From assembly GCA_023396615.1 (NCBI GenBank), contig JAEWVM010000221.1, positions 1 to 29,055 on the forward strand: a DNA stretch of 29,055 nt. Direction: 5' to 3'. Positions 7,441-15,594 of the stretch are shown one piece after another. The translations under genes were made by a program, and so were the position numbers. Position 1 is the stretch's first letter, and every line of letters starts with the position of its first letter. Source of the stretch: Spirochaetota bacterium (lineage in GTDB: Bacteria > Spirochaetota > UBA4802 > JAFGJZ01). Below the pieces are notes generated by a model, which saw nothing but the letters and a program-made list of their open reading frames with translations, did no database searches and was not told the origin of the DNA.

Positions 7441-8367
7441 ATGGGTTTACAACATAAAAAAAAGCTTGGCTTAATGGATTATTTCCGGAGTCCAATTCAA
7501 AGAAATGCCATTCTTACAGCTTTTGCGTTTCTTGCGATACCAATGCTTGTGTATTTGGTTTTTGTAGTGTTTCCTATTTTTCAGGCGGCATATTTTAGTT
7601 TATATAAATGGAACGGACTTGGTTCTCTGACTGATTTCAGAGGATTTGAAAACTTTACAAAAATATTCACCGATCCGATTTTCGGAAAGGCGATTGCAAA
7701 TAATTTCAAGATTGTATTTTTGTCTTTAATATTTCAGATTCCATTATCTTTGATAATTGCACTTGTAATTGCGAGAAGATTTAAGGGAGCAGTAATATTC
7801 AGAACGATATTTTTTCTGCCTTATATTCTTTCGGAAGTTATAGCCGGAACAATATGGTCTTTTGTTTATAATCCGCAAATAGGAATTCAGAATACAGTTT
7901 TAGCTGATTGGATTCCATGGCTCGCGAATTTTCAGTTTTTAGGTCATCAGGACACGGTATTCGCGTCTATATTTGTGGTACTTATCTGGAAGTATTTCGG
8001 ACTTCATATGGTAATTCTAATTGCAGGAATGCAGTCGATTCCTGTTGAAGTGGAAGAGGCGGCATACATTGACGGTGTAAATAAGTGGCAGTTAAACTGG
8101 TATATCATTCTGCCTCTTTTGAAACCGACAATTCTGCTTTCGATATTCTTTTCGATAGTCGGATCATTTCAGACTTTTGACATAATATGGGCAATGGGCC
8201 GCGGAGACCCTGTTAACGGGGCTGAGACAATGGTTACCTATATGTATAAATACGGTTTTCAGCGTTTTCAACTTGGTTACGGTAGTGCTGTAGCTGTTGT
8301 TATATTCATGATAACAATATGTGTAAGTCTGCTTTATCAGAAATTCACAGCAGAAAAGGAATCGTAG
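7441..8367 (+). CDS. CUT1 ABC sugar importer, permease 1 (MalF/UgpA type)
   Basis: A 308-residue integral membrane protein of the binding-protein-dependent transport family. About six hydrophobic helices are visible, the first at about 24-50. The cytoplasmic EAA loop that docks on the ATPase is present as EEAAYIDGVNKWQLNWYIILP (205-225), with the conserved G212 and P225. AGAGGAAA precedes the ATG. It pairs with the next gene to form the translocation pore for the lipoprotein at 6007. No ATPase is encoded in this cluster, so the complex probably uses a shared MsmX/UgpC-like ATPase from elsewhere, as is common for CUT1 systems. Confidence 0.93.
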   Translation: MGLQHKKKLGLMDYFRSPIQRNAILTAFAFLAIPMLVYLVFVVFPIFQAAYFSLYKWNGLGSLTDFRGFENFTKIFTDPIFGKAIANNFKIVFLSLIFQIPLSLIIALVIARRFKGAVIFRTIFFLPYILSEVIAGTIWSFVYNPQIGIQNTVLADWIPWLANFQFLGHQDTVFASIFVVLIWKYFGLHMVILIAGMQSIPVEVEEAAYIDGVNKWQLNWYIILPLLKPTILLSIFFSIVGSFQTFDIIWAMGRGDPVNGAETMVTYMYKYGFQRFQLGYGSAVAVVIFMITICVSLLYQKFTAEKES

Positions 8368-8376
8368 GAGTGTAGT

Positions 8377-9216
8377 ATGATAGTAGACGGAAATAAAACA
8401 GCGAAGTCAATTCAGTATACTCTGCTGATAGCTTTAGCGGTACTTACTTTGCTCCCTATGATCCTTGCGTTAGTGGGAGGCTTTAAAAATCTTGCTCAGC
8501 TCAGACTCGATCTTTTCGGCTGGCCGGATCCTTTTTTATGGGAGAACTATGTAGACGTTCTTCATCCTAAAAGATCACGATTCTTTTTAAGTCTTTTTAA
8601 CTCGATGTTGATTATGTCAACTACGGTTATGCTTGGAGTCATTCTTTCTTCCTTTGCGGGTTTTGCGCTTTCGCGTATAAAATTTCCCGGAAGAGAATTG
8701 ATTTTCAACATATTTCTTGTCGGACTTCTTTTCCCGCCTGCGGTGGCAATTCTGCCGTTGTATGTCGAATTGAAGACGATTCATCTTCTTGACAACTATT
8801 TCGGAGTAATTCTTCCTCAGGTTGCATTTGCTCTGCCTATGCAGATAATGCTTGTCAGAAGTTTTTTCAAACAAATTCCTATGGAGCTTGAAGAATCCGC
8901 AACTATTGACGGATGTACTCAGTTTCAGTTTTTAGTACGAATAATGATACCGCTTTCAAAGCCGGTATTAACGACAATTGCGATTCTTGCGATGGTTGGA
9001 AGCTGGAACAGTTATTTCCTTCCATTGCTTATATTGAACAGTGAGAAATACTTTACACTTCCAATGGGTGTAATGTCATTCGCAAGTCAGTATGTATATA
9101 ACTGGCCTCTTGTTCTTGCTTATATCACTCTTGCGATGGTTCCTGCGGTAATTTTCTATATGCTTGCTCAGAAGTACATTATCGAAGGTCTCACAAGCGG
9201 AGCTGTTAAACAGTAA
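8377..9216 (+). CDS. CUT1 ABC sugar importer, permease 2 (MalG/UgpE type)
   Basis: A 279-residue membrane protein and the second pore subunit. The first helix is about 13-34; the EAA loop reads ELEESATIDGCTQFQFLVRI and continues to P192, with G179 conserved. The C-terminal IIEGLTSGAVKQ ending is characteristic of the MalG/UgpE/LacG branch. The AGGAG ribosome binding site (8366-8370) overlaps the stop codon of the first permease, so translation is coupled. A strong terminator follows ten bases after its stop, closing the operon. Confidence 0.94.
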   Translation: MIVDGNKTAKSIQYTLLIALAVLTLLPMILALVGGFKNLAQLRLDLFGWPDPFLWENYVDVLHPKRSRFFLSLFNSMLIMSTTVMLGVILSSFAGFALSRIKFPGRELIFNIFLVGLLFPPAVAILPLYVELKTIHLLDNYFGVILPQVAFALPMQIMLVRSFFKQIPMELEESATIDGCTQFQFLVRIMIPLSKPVLTTIAILAMVGSWNSYFLPLLILNSEKYFTLPMGVMSFASQYVYNWPLVLAYITLAMVPAVIFYMLAQKYIIEGLTSGAVKQ

Positions 9217-9225
9217 TTTATTCAG

Positions 9226-9262
9226 ACTCCGGATATTTCGTATTGAAGTATCCGGAGTTTTT
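9226..9262 (+). terminator. Intrinsic terminator of the glycosidase/CUT1 operon
   Basis: ACTCCGGATA (9226-9235) pairs perfectly with TATCCGGAGT (9249-9258), extended inward by four more pairs to a GTATT loop, and is followed by TTTTTAA. A textbook rho-independent terminator. Confidence 0.93.
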
Positions 9263-9381
9263 AATACTCAGAATTTATTTATTTCAAATCATTGTAACAG
9301 TTTTTCTTTATCATGTTAATAATTGAATTAATCTTTTTCTATATTTAAACAACAGTTTGTTGAAAAAATGAAATATTAATC

Positions 9382-9409
9382 TTGACAAATATATAATAAG
9401 GGGGATTAT
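9382..9409 (+). promoter_or_regulatory. Promoter of LacI regulator 2
   Basis: A perfect -35 TTGACA (9382-9387) is followed 16 bases later by GATTAT (9404-9409, four of six matches). A better-looking TATAAT at 9392 is only four bases from the -35 and cannot pair with it. The operator at 9410 abuts the proposed -10, which fits autorepression. Confidence 0.5.
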
Positions 9410-9425
9410 GCGTTAACGGTAACGC
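9410..9425. promoter_or_regulatory. Operator O1 (in front of regulator 2)
   Basis: GCGTTAACGGTAACGC, a near-perfect palindrome centred on CG, the usual geometry for LacI-family sites. Lies 13 bases before the regulator start codon, so it predicts autoregulation. Confidence 0.8.
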
Positions 9426-9438
9426 AATTTAGGGAAAT

Positions 9439-10467
9439 ATGGCAACTATAAGGGATGTAGCAAAAAAGGCAAAGGTTTCAATCGGTACTGTCGATAGAGT
9501 AGTTCATAGCCGTGGAAGAGTTTCCGTTAAGACTATCGAGAAAGTAAATAAAATCATTGCTGAGCTTGGATATAGACCAAATTTATATGCTAGGCATCTT
9601 TCTCTGTCCAGGTTATATACTATTGCGGTGTTGATGCCTTCTCCGGATCAGGATAGCGGATATTGGGCTATGTCTGCAGAAGGAATTAAAAAGGCAGTTT
9701 CAGAATTAAAACAGCATCATGTGAAGGTGAGAATATTTGAATACGATCGCTATTCTTCTGAATCATTTGTAGATGCATCAAGGAGTCTTCTTAAGTCAAA
9801 ACCTGACGGTGTGATGATTGCTCCCATTATGTGGAAAGAAGCCCGTGAATTCCTTTCTGAAATTCCGGAAAGTATTCCATATGTTTTATTTAATGCTAAT
9901 GTTCCGGATTTAAAAGCTGTTTCTTTTATCGGTCAGGACGCCTATCAGAGCGGGGTTATTTGCGCTAAGCTGATTAGTCTTGTAGTTAAAAAAGGATCGA
10001 TTTGTATTGTTTTGCCGTCTAATTCTGATCATCATATTGAAGAACGTTCTGACGGTTTTAAGCATTTCTTTGAAAATAATAAAGATGTTTCTCTTGAAAC
10101 ATATCGATTAAGCGGTCAGGCAAATTGTGATAATTTTAAGTCTCTGCTTGATAGTATGTTTTCTTCGAATAAGGAAATTGCGGCAGTTTATGTTGCTAAT
10201 GCATCAACTCATTATGTAGCTGAGTATTTTAAAGAAAAAAATATTCAGAAGAAGCCGTTTCTTGTGGGTTATGATTTAATAGATTTGAACGTTAAGTATC
10301 TGAAGGAAGGACTCATTGATGTTCTGATCAGTCAGAAAGCCAAGATGCAGGGTTATGAAGGAGTTTACGCATTATATAATGAGGTGGTTCTTCAGCAGTC
10401 TTGCGAGAGAAACATTCTTATGCCTATAGATATTGTTATGAAAGAAAATCTCGTATATTATATGTGA
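9439..10467 (+). CDS. LacI-family transcriptional regulator (regulator 2)
   Basis: A 342-residue repressor. The helix-turn-helix MATIRDVAKKAKVSIGTVDR (1-20) and hinge RHLSLSR (about 54-60) match regulator 1 closely; the recognition-helix residues VSxGTVDR are shared, implying overlapping operator preference. The sensor domain begins at about 62 (TIAVLMPSPDQDSGYW); the SGYW stretch also occurs in regulator 1, so the two are paralogues. It is flanked by three copies of the same palindrome: one in its own promoter and two between it and araB. It most likely represses itself and the arabinose operon. AGGGA lies close to the ATG (about four bases). The effector is probably L-arabinose or a pathway intermediate, by context. 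Confidence 0.94.
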   Translation: MATIRDVAKKAKVSIGTVDRVVHSRGRVSVKTIEKVNKIIAELGYRPNLYARHLSLSRLYTIAVLMPSPDQDSGYWAMSAEGIKKAVSELKQHHVKVRIFEYDRYSSESFVDASRSLLKSKPDGVMIAPIMWKEAREFLSEIPESIPYVLFNANVPDLKAVSFIGQDAYQSGVICAKLISLVVKKGSICIVLPSNSDHHIEERSDGFKHFFENNKDVSLETYRLSGQANCDNFKSLLDSMFSSNKEIAAVYVANASTHYVAEYFKEKNIQKKPFLVGYDLIDLNVKYLKEGLIDVLISQKAKMQGYEGVYALYNEVVLQQSCERNILMPIDIVMKENLVYYM

Positions 10468-10483
10468 TTTTTTTTGCGGAAAT

Positions 10484-10499
10484 GCGTTATCGGTAACGC
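10484..10499. promoter_or_regulatory. Operator O2 (upstream of araB, distal)
   Basis: GCGTTATCGGTAACGC differs from O1 and O3 at a single central position. Its centre is 91 bp from that of O3, a distance compatible with DNA looping by a tetramer or with cooperative binding. Confidence 0.78.
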
Positions 10500-10539
10500 A
10501 AATTGTTAAAGGGGATTGTATTTTTTCTAAATTATTGTT

Positions 10540-10569
10540 TTGTTTTTTAGTAAGAGGGATTACTATTAT
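10540..10569 (+). promoter_or_regulatory. Tentative araB operon promoter
   Basis: TTGTTT (10540-10545) and TATTAT (10564-10569) with an 18-base spacer; O3 starts five bases after the -10 and would cover the transcription start. Confidence 0.45.
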
Positions 10570-10574
10570 GAAAA

Positions 10575-10590
10575 GCGTTAACGGTAACGC
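10575..10590. promoter_or_regulatory. Operator O3 (at the araB transcription start)
   Basis: GCGTTAACGGTAACGC, identical to O1, located 12 bases before the araB start codon and just upstream of its AAAGGGG ribosome binding site. Confidence 0.8.
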
Positions 10591-10602
10591 GAAAGGGGTT
10601 GA

Positions 10603-12297
10603 ATGAATTCAAAAGCATACGTAATAGGTGTTGATTACGGAACAGATTCTGTCAGAGCGGTAATCGTAAATGCTCATGACGGGCAGGAAGTTTCTCATTC
10701 TATATTTGAATATCCGAGATGGAAAGACGGGCTTTTCTGCGATCCGAAAAATAATCAGTTTCGCCAGCATCCGCTTGATTATATCGAAGGTTTTGAAAAA
10801 AGCATAAAAGGAGCATTGTCTTCTGCTTCAAAAGATGTTGCTGCAAATGTTAAAGGTATTTCAATAGATACCACGGGTTCGACTCCGGTTGCGCTTGATA
10901 AGAACGGACTACCGTTATCTCTTTCTGAAGAATTTAGTAATAATCCGAATGCAATGTTTGTTTTGTGGAAAGATCATACTTCAGTTGCAGAAGCTGAAGA
11001 AATAAATAATAAATCAAAGAACTGGGGCGGAGTCGATTTCACAAAATATGTGGGTGGTGTCTATTCTTCTGAATGGTTCTGGGCAAAGATGCTTCACATT
11101 ATGCGTATTGACAACGATGTCCGTGAACAGGCATATACCTGGGCGGAACACTGCGATTGGATGACTGCCTATGTAACAGGAAGCTGTCGGCCTGATTTGA
11201 TGAAGCGGAGCCGTTGTTCTGCCGGTCATAAAGCTATGTGGCACTCTGATTTTAACGGTCTGCCTTCAGAAGAATTTCTCATGACTCTTGATCCGATGCT
11301 AAAGGGTATGAGATCGCGCCTGTTTTCAGAAACCTATACAAGCGATATTCCTGCAGGTACGCTCACACGTGAATGGGCTGATAAACTCGGTCTTCCTGAA
11401 AATGTTGTAGTCGGAGTCGGCGCTTTCGATGCTCACATGGGAGCAGTCGGCGGTGAGATTGAGCCTTACTATTTAAGTAAAGTTATCGGAACTTCCACTT
11501 GCGATATGCTTGTAGCTCCGCGTGAAGATGTTGGAGACAGATGTATCCGCGGTATCTGCGGACAGGTTGACGGTTCAGTTATTCCGGGGATGATTGGAAT
11601 GGAAGCAGGTCAGTCAGCTTTCGGCGATTCGTATGCATGGTTCCGTTCGATGATTTTATCTCCAGTGAATGAACTTATTGCAGAATCCGGTCTTGTTGAT
11701 TCTAAAATTTCAAATGAACTAAGTTCTTATCTCCGTAATAAAATGATTCCTCATCTTGAGAAGCTTGCTCATCAAGTTCCTATTGGTGAATCCGGAATTG
11801 TAGCCCTTGACTGGCTGAATGGCAGGCGTACTCCTGATGCCAATCAGGCTCTATCAGCCGTATTCAGCGGTCTGTCTCTAGGCAGTGATGCGCCGCGTAT
11901 TTTCAGAGCTATTGTAGAATCGACTGCGTTCGGTGCAAAAGCCATTGTCGACCGTTTTATAAGTGAGGGCATTCCTATCAAGGGAGTTATTGCTTTGGGC
12001 GGTGTCGCAAAAAAATCACCGTTCGTAATGCAGACTCTTTCTGATGTTTTTAATATGAAAATAAAGGTTGTCCGTTCTGAACAGGCATGCGCTCTCGGAG
12101 CGGCTATGTTTGCCGCTACGGCTGCGGGTTTATATCCGGACGTAATGAGTGCTTGCAAGGCAATGGGCAACGGATTTGAGAAAGAGTATCATCCGATTGA
12201 ATCAAACGCAGCGCTTTATAAGCCGCTTTATGACAGATACCGCAGACTCGGTGAATATGCCGAATCAGATATTTCTTCTGTGAGAGGAAACGGTTGA
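10603..12297 (+). CDS. araB: Ribulokinase
   Basis: A 564-residue FGGY-family kinase, close to the 566 residues of E. coli AraB; it phosphorylates L-ribulose to L-ribulose 5-phosphate. The N-terminal YVIGVDYGTDSVRAVIVNA is the phosphate-1 motif; GISIDTTGSTPVALDKNG, FVLWKDHT, YTWAEHCDWMTAYVTG and VGVGAFDAHMGAVGGEI are AraB signatures that separate it from xylulokinase. The C-terminal IALGGVAKKSPFVMQTLSDV is the adenosine-binding block. It is the first gene of the operon behind operators O2 and O3; its stop overlaps the epimerase start by one base, so the two are translationally coupled. Confidence 0.97.
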   Translation: MNSKAYVIGVDYGTDSVRAVIVNAHDGQEVSHSIFEYPRWKDGLFCDPKNNQFRQHPLDYIEGFEKSIKGALSSASKDVAANVKGISIDTTGSTPVALDKNGLPLSLSEEFSNNPNAMFVLWKDHTSVAEAEEINNKSKNWGGVDFTKYVGGVYSSEWFWAKMLHIMRIDNDVREQAYTWAEHCDWMTAYVTGSCRPDLMKRSRCSAGHKAMWHSDFNGLPSEEFLMTLDPMLKGMRSRLFSETYTSDIPAGTLTREWADKLGLPENVVVGVGAFDAHMGAVGGEIEPYYLSKVIGTSTCDMLVAPREDVGDRCIRGICGQVDGSVIPGMIGMEAGQSAFGDSYAWFRSMILSPVNELIAESGLVDSKISNELSSYLRNKMIPHLEKLAHQVPIGESGIVALDWLNGRRTPDANQALSAVFSGLSLGSDAPRIFRAIVESTAFGAKAIVDRFISEGIPIKGVIALGGVAKKSPFVMQTLSDVFNMKIKVVRSEQACALGAAMFAATAAGLYPDVMSACKAMGNGFEKEYHPIESNAALYKPLYDRYRRLGEYAESDISSVRGNG

Positions 12298-12998
12298 TGA
12301 GCAAGTACAAAGAATTAAAAGAGCAGGCATGGCTTTGCAACATGGAACTTCCGAAACGCGGTCTGGTAATTTATACTTTCGGTAATGTCAGTGCCGCTGA
12401 CAGATCTGCTGGTGTTTTCGCCATTAAGCCGAGCGGTGTTCCTTATGAAGAACTTAAAGCTGATGATATGGTTGTTGTAGATTTTGAGAATAAGATAGTC
12501 GAAGGAAACTTAAGGTATTCTTCAGATACGAAAACTCATACTGTTCTTTACAATAATTTCGCCGGCATAAACGGCGTTGTTCATACTCATTCTACATACA
12601 GCGTCGCATGGGCGCAGGCGGCTTTGCCTATTCCGGTTTTCGGAACAACTCATGCAGATCACTGTGCGGGTGATATACCGTGCACTGATTTTATGACAGA
12701 TGATGCTATTAAAGGAGATTATGAAATCGAAACCGGATACCAGATAGTCCGCACTTTCGAATCTATATCTTACAGTGAAACAGAGATGGTTCTTGTAGCA
12801 GGTCACGGACCATTTACATGGGGAACAACACCTGAGAAAGCAGTCTATAACAGCGCTGTTCTTGAAGAACTTGCTAAAATGGCATTCATCACAAGAAGCA
12901 TAAATTCAAATACACCGCGTCTCAAAGAGGCGCTTGTAGATAAGCATTATCAAAGAAAACACGGAAAAAACGCGTATTACGGACAAGCGTCAAAATAA
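12297..12998 (+). CDS. araD: L-ribulose-5-phosphate 4-epimerase
   Basis: A 233-residue class II aldolase-type zinc enzyme converting L-ribulose 5-phosphate to D-xylulose 5-phosphate, the entry to the pentose phosphate pathway. GNVSAADR (29-36) and KPSGVPY bind the substrate; H96 and H98 in VVHTHS and H170 in AGHGPF are the zinc ligands; D121 and Tyr near 227 correspond to the catalytic Asp and Tyr of the E. coli enzyme. The end DKHYQRKHG with the following AYYGQ is nearly identical to E. coli AraD. Start: a TTG at 12294 is in frame, but ATG at 12297 overlaps the araB stop as TGATG and is preferred. Confidence 0.97.
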   Translation: MSKYKELKEQAWLCNMELPKRGLVIYTFGNVSAADRSAGVFAIKPSGVPYEELKADDMVVVDFENKIVEGNLRYSSDTKTHTVLYNNFAGINGVVHTHSTYSVAWAQAALPIPVFGTTHADHCAGDIPCTDFMTDDAIKGDYEIETGYQIVRTFESISYSETEMVLVAGHGPFTWGTTPEKAVYNSAVLEELAKMAFITRSINSNTPRLKEALVDKHYQRKHGKNAYYGQASK

Positions 12999-13020
12999 AA
13001 ATCCGTACAAGGAGGACAAG

Positions 13021-14499
13021 ATGAAAAATATTCCGGAATTAAAATTAGGTATTGTAGCGGTAAGCAGAGATTGTTTCCCGATTGAGCTTTCTAAAAAAAG
13101 ACGCAAGAGCGTCGTTGAAGAATGCAAGAAGGCTGATCTTAAAATCAGTGAAATTGAAACAATTGTTGAGAATGAATCTGATGCATTGAAAGCTCTTTCT
13201 GAACTTGAAGCTCAGAAAGTAAATGCACTTGTGATTTATCTCGGAAATTTCGGTCCGGAAGGACCAACAACGATTCTTGCACAGAAATTTGACGGTCCTG
13301 TCATGTTTGTTGCTGCAGCTGAAGAATCAGGAAATGATCTTATAAAAGGTCGCGGCGATGCATATTGCGGTATGCTGAACGCTTCTTATAATATTGGTCT
13401 CAGAAAACTTTCTCCTTATATATCTGAGTATCCTGTGGGTGTGCCATCCGAAATCGTGATGATGATTACCGAATTTATGCCGATTGCAAAAATCATCATC
13501 GGTCTTAAGTCTTTGAAAATATTTTCCTTCGGACCGCGCCCTCAGGATTTTCTTGCATGTAATGCACCTATCAAACCCCTCTATGATATCGGTGTTGAAA
13601 TAATGGAAAACAGCGAACTGGATCTTTATGATATTTTTCTTTCTGCAGAAGGGAATCCTAAAGTGAAGAAAGTCGCAGAAGAAATGGCCGCAGAGCTGGG
13701 TCATGGCAACACATATCCTGATATGCTCATGAAGCTTGCACAGTATGAAGTTGCTCTTATTGAATTTTTTGAAAAAAATATCGGAGCTTCGACATACGGA
13801 GTTTTTGCAAACAAATGCTGGCCGTCATTTGAAAAATATTTCGGTTTTGTTCCATGTTATGTGAATTCACGTCTTGCTTCACGCGGAATTCCTGTTTCAT
13901 GCGAAGTTGATATCTACGGCGCATTGAGCGAATACATGGTATCATGCGCGACTGATCTTCCTGCAACTCTTCTTGATATTAACAATACAGTGCCTCTTGA
14001 TATGTATAAGGAAGCGGGTTCAAAAGTAGCAAATTACAAGCCTACTGATTTGTTTATGGGATTCCACTGCGGAAACACAGCGTCATCATGTACTATGGAT
14101 CCTGTGATGAAATATCAGTTGATAATGAACAGACTTATCGAAGGCGGAAAAGAACCTGATATTACAAGAGGAACACTGGAAGGAAGAATCCGTACAGGTG
14201 AGATTACACTCTTTAGACTTCAGTCTACGGCGGATGCAAAACTAAGATCTTATATCGCCGACGGAGAAATTCTTGATATAGATCCGAAATCATTCGGAAG
14301 CATTGCGGTCTTCGCGATTTCAGAAATGGGACGCTTTTACCGTCATGTGCTCATTGAAAAACGTTATCCGCATCATTCGGCAATTGCTTTTAAACATTCG
14401 GCAAAAGCTCTTTTTGCAGCATGCAGAATGCTGGGTCTTGAAGATATTTCTTATAACAGACCTAAGGGATTGCCTTATCCGACAGAGAATCCGTTTTAG
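13021..14499 (+). CDS. L-fucose isomerase-family sugar isomerase, probably the L-arabinose isomerase of this operon
   Basis: A 492-residue ketol isomerase of the FucI/AraA superfamily, but with FucI-like rather than classical AraA motifs. E295 (in CEVDIYG) and D319 (in LLDINN) are 24 residues apart, the spacing of the metal-binding Glu and Asp in E. coli FucI; HCGN (349-352), GTLEGRI (384-390) and MGRFYRHVLIEKRYPHH (436-452) supply candidate histidines, H442 being the best metal-ligand candidate. AGGAGG sits just before the ATG, 22 bases after araD. With araB and araD present and no other isomerase gene, it should perform L-arabinose to L-ribulose. L-fucose or D-arabinose as substrate cannot be excluded from sequence. 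Confidence 0.8.
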   Translation: MKNIPELKLGIVAVSRDCFPIELSKKRRKSVVEECKKADLKISEIETIVENESDALKALSELEAQKVNALVIYLGNFGPEGPTTILAQKFDGPVMFVAAAEESGNDLIKGRGDAYCGMLNASYNIGLRKLSPYISEYPVGVPSEIVMMITEFMPIAKIIIGLKSLKIFSFGPRPQDFLACNAPIKPLYDIGVEIMENSELDLYDIFLSAEGNPKVKKVAEEMAAELGHGNTYPDMLMKLAQYEVALIEFFEKNIGASTYGVFANKCWPSFEKYFGFVPCYVNSRLASRGIPVSCEVDIYGALSEYMVSCATDLPATLLDINNTVPLDMYKEAGSKVANYKPTDLFMGFHCGNTASSCTMDPVMKYQLIMNRLIEGGKEPDITRGTLEGRIRTGEITLFRLQSTADAKLRSYIADGEILDIDPKSFGSIAVFAISEMGRFYRHVLIEKRYPHHSAIAFKHSAKALFAACRMLGLEDISYNRPKGLPYPTENPF

Positions 14500-14513
14500 T
14501 TCATGGTTTCAAA

Positions 14514-14533
14514 CAGGCTCGCAGCAGAGCCTG
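14514..14533 (+). repeat. Hairpin 1 in the ytfQ-like leader
   Basis: CAGGCTC and GAGCCTG form a 7-bp stem around GCAGCA. It lies 14 bases after the isomerase stop and overlaps the first part of the left inverted repeat, so the two structures are mutually exclusive. No U-tract follows. Confidence 0.7.
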
Positions 14534-14550
14534 ATAAGGTGGCTGTAATC
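14520..14550 (+). repeat. Left copy of a 31-bp inverted repeat flanking the binding-protein gene
   Basis: The reverse complement of 15595-15625 matches this segment at 27 of 31 positions: ten bases CGCAGCAGAG, then three mismatches in five, then TAAGGTGGCT, one mismatch (a G-U pair in RNA) and TAATC. It overlaps parts of both local hairpins in the leader. Confidence 0.85.
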
Positions 14551-14561
14551 CCGGATTACAG
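14543..14561 (+). repeat. Hairpin 2 in the ytfQ-like leader
   Basis: CTGTAATC and GATTACAG make an 8-bp perfect stem with a CCG loop, ending 12 bases before the ribosome binding site. It competes with the right half of the left inverted repeat. Confidence 0.75.
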
Positions 14562-14585
14562 ACGAATATAACACAGGAGGAGAGT

Positions 14586-15548
14586 ATGAGAAAGCTATTC
14601 AGATGCGCTGTAATAGGCGCTGCCCTGGCCGTTTCCGTTACAGGTTGCGGAAAAGGCGGAAACAAAATCGTTCTTGGTTTTTCGCAGATTGGTGCTGAGA
14701 GCGAGTGGAGAACTGCTAATACCGAATCAATTAAATCGGCAGCAAAAGATGAAGGAATTGATCTTAAGTTCTCTGATGCTCAGCAGAAGCAGGAAAATCA
14801 GCTTAAGGCAATCCGTTCTTTTATTGCACAGAAAGTTGATGCAATCGCGTTTTCACCTGTTGTAACTTCAGGATGGGAAGCAGTTCTTAAAGAAGCGAAA
14901 GATGCAAACATCCCTGTATTTATTACTGACCGTGCAGTTGACGTTCAGGACGATTCTATGTGGGTAACAGTTATGGGATCCGATTTTACTGAAGAAGGCA
15001 GACGTGCTGCACGCTGGCTTCAGGAGTATGCGGCAAAACAGAACTGGAAAGGAACTATCAATGTAGTTGAGCTTCAGGGAACTGTAGGATCTGCTCCTGC
15101 AATCGAAAGAAAGAAAGGTTTCGAAGAAGTAATGAAATCTACTCCTAATTTCAAAACAATCCGTTCGCAGACAGGTGAATTTACCCGTGCGAAAGGAAAA
15201 GAAGTTATGGAAGCTTTTCTTAAAGCTGAAGGAAAGAAGATCAATGTTCTTTTCGCTCATAATGATGATATGGCAATCGGAGCAATTCAGGCTATCGAAG
15301 AGTATGGTTTGAAACCGGGTAAAGATATCACTATCGTTTCAATTGATGCTGTAAAAGGCGCTTTCGAAGCGATGATTGCCGGCAAACTTAACTGTAGTGT
15401 TGAGTGCAGTCCGCTTCTTGGACCACAGCTTATGCAGGCTGTAAAAGATTACAAAGCCGGTAAAACAATACCTAAACGCATTGTAACAAACGAAACTATT
15501 TTCCCTGCAGAAGTTGCTGCTAAAGAGTTCCCGAATCGTAAGTATTAA
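14586..15548 (+). CDS. CUT2 ABC importer, sugar-binding lipoprotein (YtfQ-like)
   Basis: A 320-residue periplasmic-binding-protein of the ribose/galactofuranose class. The signal peptide ends in a lipobox with Cys21, unlike soluble E. coli YtfQ. Strong YtfQ resemblance is visible throughout: LGFSQIGAESEWR, DAQQKQENQLKAIRSFIAQ, VVELQGTVGSAPAIERKKGF, and FAHNDDMAIGAIQAIEEYG. E. coli YtfQ binds galactofuranose; placed behind araB-araD and the isomerase, arabinofuranose or arabinose is the likely ligand here. ACAGGAGGAG precedes the ATG. The gene is bracketed by a 31-bp inverted repeat and followed by a very strong hairpin, which may set its high expression relative to the rest of the transporter. 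Confidence 0.92.
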   Translation: MRKLFRCAVIGAALAVSVTGCGKGGNKIVLGFSQIGAESEWRTANTESIKSAAKDEGIDLKFSDAQQKQENQLKAIRSFIAQKVDAIAFSPVVTSGWEAVLKEAKDANIPVFITDRAVDVQDDSMWVTVMGSDFTEEGRRAARWLQEYAAKQNWKGTINVVELQGTVGSAPAIERKKGFEEVMKSTPNFKTIRSQTGEFTRAKGKEVMEAFLKAEGKKINVLFAHNDDMAIGAIQAIEEYGLKPGKDITIVSIDAVKGAFEAMIAGKLNCSVECSPLLGPQLMQAVKDYKAGKTIPKRIVTNETIFPAEVAAKEFPNRKY

Positions 15549-15556
15549 TTTATGAA

Positions 15557-15587
15557 AGCCGTTTTCCGGAAATTCCGGAAAACGGCT
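15557..15587 (+). repeat. Strong hairpin after the YtfQ-like gene
   Basis: AGCCGTTTTCCGGAA (15557-15571) is the exact reverse complement of TTCCGGAAAACGGCT (15573-15587), a 15-bp inverted repeat with one central base. What follows, ATTAAATGATT, is not a U-tract. Comparable in place to the hairpin after the first binding-protein gene at 7301. Confidence 0.85.
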
Positions 15588-15594
15588 ATTAAAT

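Noticed and set aside
9392..9397. TATAAT as the -10 of regulator 2
   Set aside because: Only four bases from the TTGACA at 9382 and without a fitting -35 upstream.
10571..10590. Catabolite-response (CcpA cre) site over O3
   Set aside because: The ATGAAAAGCG stretch resembles cre by half, but the spacing to the CG is off by one and the palindrome fits the local LacI operator exactly.
14551..15594. Site-specific invertible element as the firm explanation of the flanking repeats
   Set aside because: No invertase gene in the window and no read data; kept only as one hypothesis in the finding.
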